Assembly (NCBI GenBank): GCA_964392365.1
Contig: CAYMPH010000007.1
Location: forward strand, 1-64,000
DNA: 64,000 nucleotides
From: CAYMPH01 sp964392365
GTDB taxonomy: Bacteria; Spirochaetota; UBA4802; UBA5550
Direction: 5' to 3'
The notes below the pieces were generated by a model. The model worked only from the letters and a program-made list of their open reading frames with translations, had not been told where the DNA came from and did no database searches. The number at the start of each line of letters is the position of its first letter. Position 1 is the first letter of the stretch. The translations under genes were made by a program, and so were the position numbers. Of this stretch, positions 29,184 to 36,125 are shown piece by piece.

Positions 29184-30290
29184 ATGAAAAATAAAATTCA
29201 GAAAAACCAGAATGATGATATAATATCCCACTTCAGGAAAACAATCCATTCTCTTGAAAATTTAGTCCGCAGCAAGGATGAAGTAATTTCCACATTAAAC
29301 ACACTCATAGATGTTAATCATGTCATTGCTTCATCCCTGGATAGAAAAAAGGTATTGAAAACAATCCTTGATCAGACAATTAAAATAATGAACTGCACAA
29401 AAGCATCACTCCTGCTTGTTGATCAGTACACAAACCAGCTTCACTTCTTCATTCTGTCAGATGACAAAGATCTGAAGCATCTGAAAAACGTACACCTGAA
29501 TATGGGCGAAGGTATTGCAGGCAGCGTATGGGAAAACGGCATACCGCTTCTGATAGAAAACGCTCAAAAGGATTCACGCTTTTCAAACAAGGCAGATACA
29601 AAAAGCGATTTTATAACAACATCCATTATGGCAGTGCCGCTTATTTCAAACGGTAAAATCATAGGTGTAATGGAAGCCATTAATAAAGAAGACTTTTCAT
29701 TTTTCAATAAATTCGATTTTCAGATTTTTCAGAATCTTTCGATACAGGCGGCCATTGCGATTGATAATGCCAACCTGTACGAACTGGCAATATATGACGG
29801 CAAAACACATCTATACATTCACAGATATTTTATGCTCCGGCTTGAAGATGAATTTCACCGTATAAAAAGGTATAGCGGGAATATTTCAATTATAATGTTT
29901 GACCTGGATCATTTTAAAAAGGTAAACGATACCTATGGCCATCAGGCAGGCGACGATGTTCTCATCCGGATAGCTAAAGAGATAAAAAAGGTCTGCCGGA
30001 CATCCGACATTGCTTCGCGTTTCGGGGGCGAAGAATTTGCTCTTCTTCTACCGGAAACAAACTCGGAAGGCTCGTATATTTTTGCTGAAAAAATCCGCAG
30101 GATCGTAGAAGATATTGATTTTATTTCAGACGATTCAAAATTCAAGGTAACCATCTCAGGCGGTATATCAGCATTTCCTGAAAATAAAGCAGCTTCCGGC
30201 CAGGAACTTCTTAATTTTGCAGACAAAGCTTTGTATAAGTCAAAAGAAAACGGAAGAAACAGAGTAACCATATTTAAAGATAATGCATAA
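29184..30290 (+). CDS. GAF-GGDEF diguanylate cyclase
   Basis: About 368 residues from ATG 29184. I reject the upstream ATG 29154 because it is buried in a perfect hairpin. A short N-terminal coiled segment is followed by a GAF domain (about 40-195; MNCTKASLLLVD, GEGIAGSVWENG). A GGDEF domain (about 205-365) carries an intact GGEEF active site in SRFGGEEFALLLPE and an RxxD (RTSD) I-site five residues before it. It should make cyclic di-GMP with product inhibition. The GAF domain may bind a small ligand or sense redox. It is separate from the cyclic-di-GMP genes at 3.5-6 kb but adds to the same second messenger. Confidence 0.92.
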   Translation: MKNKIQKNQNDDIISHFRKTIHSLENLVRSKDEVISTLNTLIDVNHVIASSLDRKKVLKTILDQTIKIMNCTKASLLLVDQYTNQLHFFILSDDKDLKHLKNVHLNMGEGIAGSVWENGIPLLIENAQKDSRFSNKADTKSDFITTSIMAVPLISNGKIIGVMEAINKEDFSFFNKFDFQIFQNLSIQAAIAIDNANLYELAIYDGKTHLYIHRYFMLRLEDEFHRIKRYSGNISIIMFDLDHFKKVNDTYGHQAGDDVLIRIAKEIKKVCRTSDIASRFGGEEFALLLPETNSEGSYIFAEKIRRIVEDIDFISDDSKFKVTISGGISAFPENKAASGQELLNFADKALYKSKENGRNRVTIFKDNA

Positions 30291-30334
30291 ACTTTATTAC
30301 CTGTAGCGGTTAACGATTTGATTAAACCATTTTC

Positions 30335-30458
30335 TGTCATTCCGGTTTTGCAGCTTCAATTTGTGCAAATACCGGTCTTGCGCCCTCGGGTGAATCTCAT
30401 ATATAATACAGTTTCTGTGAGATTCCGGCATTACGCTATCGCTCCAGCCGGAATGACA
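30335..30458. repeat. Family B TGTCATTCCGG inverted-repeat element
   Basis: The element begins TGTCATTCCGG (30335) and ends CCGGAATGACA (30458), a perfect 11-bp terminal inverted repeat. A further imperfect outer pair around GCGGTTAACGATT (about 30306-30325) and AATCGTTAACTGC (about 30470-30482) extends it. The outer right arm contains the stop codon of the minus-strand kinase gene (30476-30478). A second copy is at 43266-43388. It looks like a miniature non-autonomous element. Confidence 0.8.
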
Positions 30459-30475
30459 AAGAACTAATTCAATCG

Positions 30476-31756
30476 TTAACTGCTATAAACCGGAAAAGAA
30501 CACAGTACCGTAGTTCCTTTCCCAGGAATACTTTCTATGCTTATTGTTCCTCCATGCTGTTCCATTATTTTTTTACACAGATATAGTCCAAGGCCATATC
30601 CTCCCGAATCACGGTCGCGCGAAGGATCTACGCGATAAAACGGATCAAAAACAAATGGAAGATGTTTTGCATCAATGCCGATTCCATGATCCGTAATTTT
30701 AATTATAACAGAGTTATTTCCGGAATTAATATCAACAGTCACAGGACCGTCTTCTTCTTTTGAATATTTAATTGCATTTTCTATTAAGTTAATGAGCATA
30801 CGTCTGATAAGAAATACACTGCCGCGAACTGCAGGCACTTTACTGTTTTCATTGATCAGCAGCGATCTTCCTTTTGATGCAAAATCATCAGCAGCAGCTT
30901 TAACAAAAGAAACCGGATCGATTGATTCGTAATCATCTTTTAAATTTCCAAGCCTGTATGCTTCCAGAATTTCATGTGTAATTAGCTGCATCTCGTCAAC
31001 ATCAGCACGGAGATTTTTTCGAAGCCTGTCACTGTCCGGAAGTTCAAGTGCGACCTTCATGCGCGCAAGCGGAGAACGGAGTTCATGGCTCACATCAACA
31101 AGAAGCTGCTCTTTTAAACGAAGCATTGTGCCGATACGGTCATTCATTGAATTAAATGTTTTTGCAAGATCGCCGAATTCATCGTTGCTCCTGACCGGAA
31201 CCTGATACGAAAAATCCCCCTGGCCCATGGCTTCAACGCCGCCTGTAAGATCTTTTAGAGGAACCAGCATCCGTCTTATAATAAAATAAGCAGCGATAAA
31301 AACAAGCGACACTAGAATAACAACAACAATCCCGTGAAAATTTTCCTGATGAAGCGGTCTGTTCCTTATCATAATAATATATGTATAGCCGTTTCTGTAA
31401 CCTGTATAAGAAAAGAACCCTCTTGACCAGTGAACACCCTCTTTGCCTTTTATCCGGTCAACATTGATCTTTGAAAAATTCTCTTCAGGATAAAAAAGAT
31501 TAATTCCATTTCCAATTATTGCTATAGCGAGCATACGGTTATCTGCTATTGTTTTAACTCTTGTAAAATCAGGCGGATTTCCCACTTCGCTGATAAGATA
31601 ATTGCTGTAAGCTTCAATATTACGCTGGGCTAAATCGTGAGCGCGATCTTTAGCTGCGATCTGAAATCCGGCCCATACCACTATATTTATAAATATTCCG
31701 AGGAAAATTATCAGAAGTGCAATACGGAAAGCTATAGGAAAGCGGAACCTGATCAT
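30476..31756 (-). CDS. HAMP-domain sensor histidine kinase (CpxA-like position)
   Basis: 426 residues: TM1 at about 10-32, a periplasmic sensor of about 110 residues, TM2 at about 142-161, HAMP at about 160-215, and HisKA with His224 in VDVSHELRSPLARM. HATPase_c has NLIENAIKYSKEE, DHGIGID and GYGLGLYL. The topology is that of a classical envelope sensor. It lies three bases after the OmpR-type regulator and downstream of genes for a Spy/CpxP-like protein, matching the Cpx layout by analogy. Its last codons and stop lie in the arm of an inverted-repeat element. The stimulus is not deducible, but misfolded envelope proteins or metals are reasonable. Confidence 0.93.
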   Translation of the reverse strand: MIRFRFPIAFRIALLIIFLGIFINIVVWAGFQIAAKDRAHDLAQRNIEAYSNYLISEVGNPPDFTRVKTIADNRMLAIAIIGNGINLFYPEENFSKINVDRIKGKEGVHWSRGFFSYTGYRNGYTYIIMIRNRPLHQENFHGIVVVILVSLVFIAAYFIIRRMLVPLKDLTGGVEAMGQGDFSYQVPVRSNDEFGDLAKTFNSMNDRIGTMLRLKEQLLVDVSHELRSPLARMKVALELPDSDRLRKNLRADVDEMQLITHEILEAYRLGNLKDDYESIDPVSFVKAAADDFASKGRSLLINENSKVPAVRGSVFLIRRMLINLIENAIKYSKEEDGPVTVDINSGNNSVIIKITDHGIGIDAKHLPFVFDPFYRVDPSRDRDSGGYGLGLYLCKKIMEQHGGTISIESIPGKGTTVLCSFPVYSS

Positions 31757-31759
31757 ATA

Positions 31760-32452
31760 TCACCTTTTGCCTGAAATAAATCTGTATCCGATGCTTCTGA
31801 CAGTTTCAATAAAACGCGGAGAACGCGGATCATCTCCGAGCTTGGTTCTGATGCGGCTTATCATTACATCAATTGACCTGTCGAAAGAATCATCATCGAA
31901 TCCTTTGAGAAGTTCTACAATGCGGTCACGGTCAAGCACCATGCCTGCATTACGCACAAGAAGATTCAGAAGTTCAAATTCCATAAAAGTAAGATCAAGA
32001 GCTTTACCTTTTACAGATACGCGCCTGGCTGCTTCATCCATTTCAAGATCGCCGAATGTCAGTCTTGCGGTACCGGCATCATTGCCCTGGCCCATTCTTC
32101 TTAATATAGACTGCATCCTTGCAATCAGTTCCCTCGGCTCAAAAGGCTTTGACAGATAGTCATCTGCACCGAGCTCAAGCCCTACAACACGATCCATAAC
32201 ATCACCTCTTGCAGTGAGCATAAGAACCGGTACAGTAAATTTTGCGCGTATGCGCCGGCAGGTCTCGAATCCGTCAATATCAGGAAGCATTACATCAAGT
32301 ATAATAATATCAGGCAGTTCCTCCTCAAGATCATCAAGCGCATCCAGAGGATTATGGGACACTTCAACACGCCATCCGTGCGGAGTCAGATACTCGACGA
32401 GAAGGTCGGTTAATCGTTTATCATCATCTATTATTAATACATTTTTTTTCAT
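31760..32452 (-). CDS. OmpR/PhoB-family response regulator
   Basis: 230 residues. The receiver covers about 1-118, with D9-D11, phospho-acceptor D53 in IILDVMLPDIDG, and Lys in LSKPFEP. A winged-helix DNA-binding domain covers about 130-228, with conserved LTFMEFELLNLL, NAGMVLDRD, SIDVMISRIRTKLGDD and SIGYRF. It is the cognate regulator of the following HAMP kinase (three-base gap). Likely targets are its own operon, including the Spy/CpxP-like gene upstream, as in Cpx-type circuits. That regulation is inferred from order, not from a seen operator. Confidence 0.95.
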   Translation of the reverse strand: MKKNVLIIDDDKRLTDLLVEYLTPHGWRVEVSHNPLDALDDLEEELPDIIILDVMLPDIDGFETCRRIRAKFTVPVLMLTARGDVMDRVVGLELGADDYLSKPFEPRELIARMQSILRRMGQGNDAGTARLTFGDLEMDEAARRVSVKGKALDLTFMEFELLNLLVRNAGMVLDRDRIVELLKGFDDDSFDRSIDVMISRIRTKLGDDPRSPRFIETVRSIGYRFISGKR

Positions 32453-32550
32453 TGCTGTTTCAGATCCCCTTCCATAAAGCCTTTACCTTAAAGCCCCCTA
32501 ATTCCCCGGAGTGTGACTTTAATTTTTTAATATAAGAATTCACAGTTTTG

Positions 32551-32584
32551 CAAGTTCCCCCCACAGGTGGTTGGGGAAAACTTG
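32551..32584. repeat. Imperfect hairpin between membrane protein and regulator genes
   Basis: CAAGTTCCCC pairs with GGGGAAAACTTG across an ACAGGTGG-containing loop, with a two-base bulge. It sits in the 140-bp spacer inside the otherwise compact minus-strand operon. It could modulate readthrough or processing between the envelope genes and the regulator pair. Confidence 0.5.
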
Positions 32585-32592
32585 TAAAACAT

Positions 32593-33111
32593 TTAATTTT
32601 CATTTGATAAAAAAAATTGTCTTGAAGTCTTAAGAAGCCATTTAAATTTTCTTATTAAATGAAAAACAAATAATATTATCAATAATATTGTTATCTTATC
32701 ATGAATTTCAAGTATGAAATGGCGTAATTCAAAATTATATCCTGTAAACTGATTATTAAAAGACCATGAAACAAAGGTTAAGAGACCTGAAAAATAAAAC
32801 AAAATAAATAACAAAGCAAGGGACTTATTTTTGAAATTTTTACTGATCAGCCTTTTATTCTTAAATACATCTTTTATCCAGTTAAAATGTAAAAAAACAT
32901 GAATAGTTATACCTGTAAATACAAATACACTTAATATTTGATGTGAAAGCAGCCAGCCGGATTTATTAAACCACAAAAAAACATAACCCGGATCATTGTG
33001 ATTCAAGTGATAAACTATCTGCATCAAAATTCCATTAATCATTAATAAAACAACTGCAATTAGTATTGTTATATCCAAAATATAATTAAAAAATTTCTTC
33101 TTTTCTATCAT
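32593..33111 (-). CDS. Cytochrome-b-like four-helix membrane protein (DUF4405-like)
   Basis: 172 residues with four predicted membrane helices, near 10-30, 52-72, 97-117 and 137-157. Histidines fall within or next to helices in positions suited to axial haem ligation: LSHQILSVFV, ITIHVFLHFNW, ELRHFILEIHDKI and FVFHLIRK. This pattern resembles the DUF4405/cytochrome b561-like membrane proteins often found beside redox or envelope-stress genes. It lies between the Spy-like gene and the two-component pair on the same strand. A role in membrane electron transfer is plausible. Family assignment is moderate. Confidence 0.75.
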   Translation of the reverse strand: MIEKKKFFNYILDITILIAVVLLMINGILMQIVYHLNHNDPGYVFLWFNKSGWLLSHQILSVFVFTGITIHVFLHFNWIKDVFKNKRLISKNFKNKSLALLFILFYFSGLLTFVSWSFNNQFTGYNFELRHFILEIHDKITILLIILFVFHLIRKFKWLLKTSRQFFLSNEN

Positions 33112-33165
33112 AGTAATCCCCTAATAAATAAAATTTTCAGGGTTATAAATCATTTCCCCGAGTAA

Positions 33166-33210
33166 TCTCCCCCTTAGTAAGGGGGAGATGCCCAAAGGGC
33201 AGAGGGGGTT
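33166..33210. repeat. Family A GGGGGAG palindromic element at a stop codon
   Basis: TCTCCCCCTTAGTAAGGGGGAGA-type perfect stem, then TGCCC-AAA-GGGCA, then AGAGGGGGTT. The last two bases overlap the TAA of the Spy-like gene. Nearly the same two-hairpin sequence occurs at 36052. It lies directly beyond the stop of a minus-strand gene, like the other copies of this family. Confidence 0.8.
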
Positions 33211-33655
33211 ATTTCCCGAAAGGCCCGTGATGTTTTTCAATAAACTTAGCTACTTTTTCTCTCTGCTCAGGTGTAAGCATAGCATGAACTTCAGCAATTT
33301 TATCTATCATAAACGGACGAAGTTCCTGCATATCCTTGATTCTTTTATCAGTAAGAGCTTCAACTTTCTTTTTGTCAAATGATTCACTACGTATAATTGA
33401 AACAATATCATTTTTCATATCAAGATGTTCTTTACGATAAGGCTTCATCTTTTCAACTACAGATGCTACAATACCTTTAAATTTCACTTTCTGATCATCC
33501 GTCATGCTTAAACTGCATGCAACACGATTTGCAAATTTTTCAGCTTTTTCTTCAGGTGACAGACTTAAAAAATACGCCCTTCCTCCAAAAAAAACTGCAA
33601 GTCCAATACCGAATAATGCTCCAACTACAATTAATGCTATTTTACATTTACTCAT
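33209..33655 (-). CDS. Spy/CpxP-like periplasmic stress protein
   Basis: 148 residues. An N-terminal hydrophobic segment (about 7-30) is a signal peptide or membrane anchor. The rest is charged and all-helical, with the LTxxQ-type motif in MLTPEQREKV near residue 129 and a related SMTDDQKVKF near 50. This pattern is typical of Spy, CpxP and zinc-resistance periplasmic proteins, which act as chaperones or as inhibitors of a sensor kinase. It is the first gene of a minus-strand set that includes a HAMP sensor kinase and an OmpR regulator, supporting an envelope-stress feedback role. Experimental function is unknown. Confidence 0.82.
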   Translation of the reverse strand: MSKCKIALIVVGALFGIGLAVFFGGRAYFLSLSPEEKAEKFANRVACSLSMTDDQKVKFKGIVASVVEKMKPYRKEHLDMKNDIVSIIRSESFDKKKVEALTDKRIKDMQELRPFMIDKIAEVHAMLTPEQREKVAKFIEKHHGPFGK

Positions 33656-33780
33656 GAAATTAATCCTCCATAATTTATTTTAATTTATGAAAGGAATATA
33701 AAAAGTCACGATTTCATTTTTATTTCAGAATTGTTTCAATTTGCAACAATTCAAAATGCGGCTTTAAATAATAAAAGATT

Positions 33781-33868
33781 CAGGAGATAGGGAGATATGA
33801 AAAAAGAGTGATGATGAGATATTTGTTAATTATCTCCATATCCAATTTTCTTACACATTTTCTGTTTT
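33781..33868. repeat. Degenerate GGAGATA inverted-repeat tract
   Basis: GGAGATAGGGAGATAT on the left faces ATTATCTCCATATCC on the right, followed by CAATTTTCTTACACA. A related tract, ending CAATTTCCAATTCTTACACA, occurs at about 46436-46566 upstream of the tRNA gene. These are probably two diverged copies of one dispersed intergenic sequence. Confidence 0.45.
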
Positions 33869-33878
33869 TTTTATTATA

Positions 33879-35516
33879 TTACTGTTTCTCAGTCTGATTT
33901 CTCAATTCACGCCTGAGAGGTTTGCCGATAGGAGATTTAAGGATTTCCTTCACAATGAGAATTCTTCTTGGAATTTTATAATCAGCAAGTCTCGTTCTGC
34001 AATGTTCAAGAAGCTGCGATTGTGTTGCAGTATCGCCTTCACGCAGAACTGCCCTTGCTTCAATATACTGGCCGCGTGCAGCATCTTTTATTCCAATTAC
34101 AACCGCATCTGAAACACCTGGATGCGTTTTCAAAACAGACTCAATCTCGCTCGGATAAACATTGAATCCGCTTATTATAATCATATCATCCTTGCGGTCT
34201 ACTATATAAAAAAAGCCATCCTCATCCATACGGGCAAGATCTCCGGTATAAAGCCATCCGCTTCTAAGGCGCGCGGCTGATTCAGTTTCTTCAGGCATAT
34301 TCCAGTATCCTTTCATAATCTGCGGACCGCGAATTGCAAGTTCACCTACCATGCCCGGTAAAAGAGATTTTTCCGGATCATCAATATCAGTAATCTTTGC
34401 ATCAGTACCGGGTATAGGTATGCCTATAGATCCGGGAGGACTTAATTCAGTCAGAGGTGTCATATGTGTCGTTGAGGAAGCTTCTGAAAGGCCATAGGCT
34501 TCATGTATATGCCTTCCAGTAATATTAAAAAAACGGTCTTTTACTGACGGTAAAATATATGCTCCCCCGCTTGTAGGCATTTCAATACTGGAAAACAGAC
34601 CTGCCCTGCCCGGCATATCTTCCAGGTGTCTTGTGAGAACGCCCCAGAGGCTTGGAACAGCCGGTAGTGATACAGGTCTGTACTTCTCAAGCATTCCTAT
34701 AATTGGAAGAACTGCAAACGGATCGAATCTCGGTATAAGCACCATTCTGTAAGCGCGGAAAACAGAGAGCTGAAAGCAGATTGCAAATCCGAAAACATGA
34801 AAAAAAGGAAGCATGCAGATTACTGCTCCGTTATGAGGCACCACCTGAGGGCGGAAAGATTCGATCTGGTATAGATTTGCTACAATATTCCTATGAGTAA
34901 GCATAACGGCTTTTGGCCTCCCGCTTGTTCCGCTTGTCATCTGAAGCAGTGCAAGGTCATCCGGCTGCGATGCGGAAATCATTTCATCTGAAGATTGATC
35001 TGCAGTAAGTTTATCAAGATAAACAAATTCAACAGAAAGAGGAAGAAGTTTTTTTTCCAGACCGAATACCGAATGAAGTAAGAGCTTTTCAACTCCAGCA
35101 TCAGTTAGAGATAAATGAATATTCTGCAAAAAAATATCAAGAGTAACGAGAATTTTGGCGCCTGATGCACGGAAAATTGCAGTAAAATCAGCACCCTTTA
35201 TCATAACACCTATATTTACTATAACAGCACCCAGCCTGTGAATTGCCTCAGCAGCAATCGGATAAACAGGCGAAGTCGGAAGCATGAGTGCAACATGGTC
35301 GCCCTTTTTAACTCCGAGAGAAATCAAACCCCTGGCAAAACGGTTTACTCGTTCATTGAGCTGCATGTATGTCATGTCTTCATCATTATATGTGCAAGCA
35401 ATCCAGTCTGGATATTTTGCAACAGTATTCATGAATATGCGGTCAAGAGTAGTTTCCGGAAATATAAAATTTTCCGGCACAGACTTATCGTAATATTTCG
35501 TCCAGGGCCGATCCAT
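33879..35516 (-). CDS. AMP-dependent synthetase/ligase (acyl-CoA ligase-like)
   Basis: 545 residues of the ANL superfamily. The P-loop-like A3 motif is TSGTSGRPKAVMLTH. Other motifs are the A5 region EAYGLSEAS, A7 YTGDLARMDEDGF, A8 DRKDDMIIISGFNVYPSEIE and the C-terminal Lys region SPIGKPLRRELR. It probably activates a medium- or long-chain fatty acid with ATP and CoA. GGAGGG lies just before the ATG. The gene is monocistronic here, and a thiolase 12 kb away may belong to the same acyl-CoA metabolism. Chain-length specificity cannot be read from the sequence. Confidence 0.93.
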   Translation of the reverse strand: MDRPWTKYYDKSVPENFIFPETTLDRIFMNTVAKYPDWIACTYNDEDMTYMQLNERVNRFARGLISLGVKKGDHVALMLPTSPVYPIAAEAIHRLGAVIVNIGVMIKGADFTAIFRASGAKILVTLDIFLQNIHLSLTDAGVEKLLLHSVFGLEKKLLPLSVEFVYLDKLTADQSSDEMISASQPDDLALLQMTSGTSGRPKAVMLTHRNIVANLYQIESFRPQVVPHNGAVICMLPFFHVFGFAICFQLSVFRAYRMVLIPRFDPFAVLPIIGMLEKYRPVSLPAVPSLWGVLTRHLEDMPGRAGLFSSIEMPTSGGAYILPSVKDRFFNITGRHIHEAYGLSEASSTTHMTPLTELSPPGSIGIPIPGTDAKITDIDDPEKSLLPGMVGELAIRGPQIMKGYWNMPEETESAARLRSGWLYTGDLARMDEDGFFYIVDRKDDMIIISGFNVYPSEIESVLKTHPGVSDAVVIGIKDAARGQYIEARAVLREGDTATQSQLLEHCRTRLADYKIPRRILIVKEILKSPIGKPLRRELRNQTEKQ

Positions 35517-35625
35517 GACACCCTCCGCAAATTTACTTTTTTGAAATTAATAATTCAGCCTGATATTAATAATTTATGCAGTCAATAATTATTTGGCAGG
35601 GATATGCAAGGATATTCTGCAGCAG

Positions 35626-35781
35626 TTATATTATTTTTTTAATCAGAAGTGTAAATACAGCTAACATTACAGTCATAAAAATCGGAAGAGACCAGACAGA
35701 CCACGTGATAATGCTGAATTTATAATTCATTGCATCAAATTTCGAATCTATAGCTTCAAACCTCGGGTTAAGTATATCCAT
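35626..35781 (-). CDS. Small coiled-coil/single-TM peptide, possibly a gene remnant
   Basis: 51 codons from an ATG at 35781 to TAA at 35626-35628. A short charged helix (RFEAIDSKFDAMNYKF) leads into one strongly hydrophobic membrane segment ending LLIKKII. This resembles the C-terminal end of small coiled-coil membrane-tail proteins. The frame stays open a further 45 bases upstream with protein-like residues (FRKSFKKEL) until a stop in the loop of the 35838-35886 hairpin. The hairpin may have inserted into and truncated a longer gene. No good ribosome site precedes the ATG, so intact function is uncertain. Confidence 0.5.
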   Translation of the reverse strand: MDILNPRFEAIDSKFDAMNYKFSIITWSVWSLPIFMTVMLAVFTLLIKKII

Positions 35782-35837
35782 AAGTTCTTTTTTAAAACTT
35801 TTCCTGAATTCACATCGGATGTGATGTGCAACAAAAT

Positions 35838-35886
35838 TCTCGAAGAAGGGTTGCTTTTAATGCGGAAAAGCAACCCTTCTTCGAGA
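35838..35886. repeat. Perfect 21-bp hairpin (AAGAAGGGTTGC arms)
   Basis: The left arm at 35838-35858 and right arm at 35866-35886 are exact reverse complements around AATGCGG. Arms contain CGAAGAAGGGTTGCTTTT. It sits at the 5' side of the small minus-strand membrane peptide frame. It could be a strong attenuator-like hairpin, a small RNA or a mobile miniature element. The 230 bases between it and the AOR gene hold a CCGCCCGC/GCGGGG GC-rich patch and a family A repeat but no gene. Confidence 0.75.
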
Positions 35887-36051
35887 CATCCACCCGAAAG
35901 CCGCCCGCTCATTGCCGCGGGGCTAAGTTACTTAAATTGAAAAAAATTTCACTTTTCTATAAAAATTTTTCTAAAATCTGTTTTCAAATCTATCTATTCA
36001 AGATGGCATTATTATATTTAAAAAAATTCTGAATAGGATTGCATTAGACAA

Positions 36052-36097
36052 TTCTCCCCCTTACCAAGGGGGAGATGCCCGCAGGGCAAAGGGGGTT
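36052..36097. repeat. Family A GGGGGAG palindromic element
   Basis: TTCTCCCCCTT-ACC-AAGGGGGAG followed by a TGCCC-GC-AGGGCA hairpin and AAGGGGGTT. It is nearly identical to the copy at 33166-33210. It lies 29 bases beyond the stop of the minus-strand AOR-family gene. Confidence 0.8.
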
Positions 36098-36125
36098 GTT
36101 TTCACTAAAAGATAATCTCTTCTCA

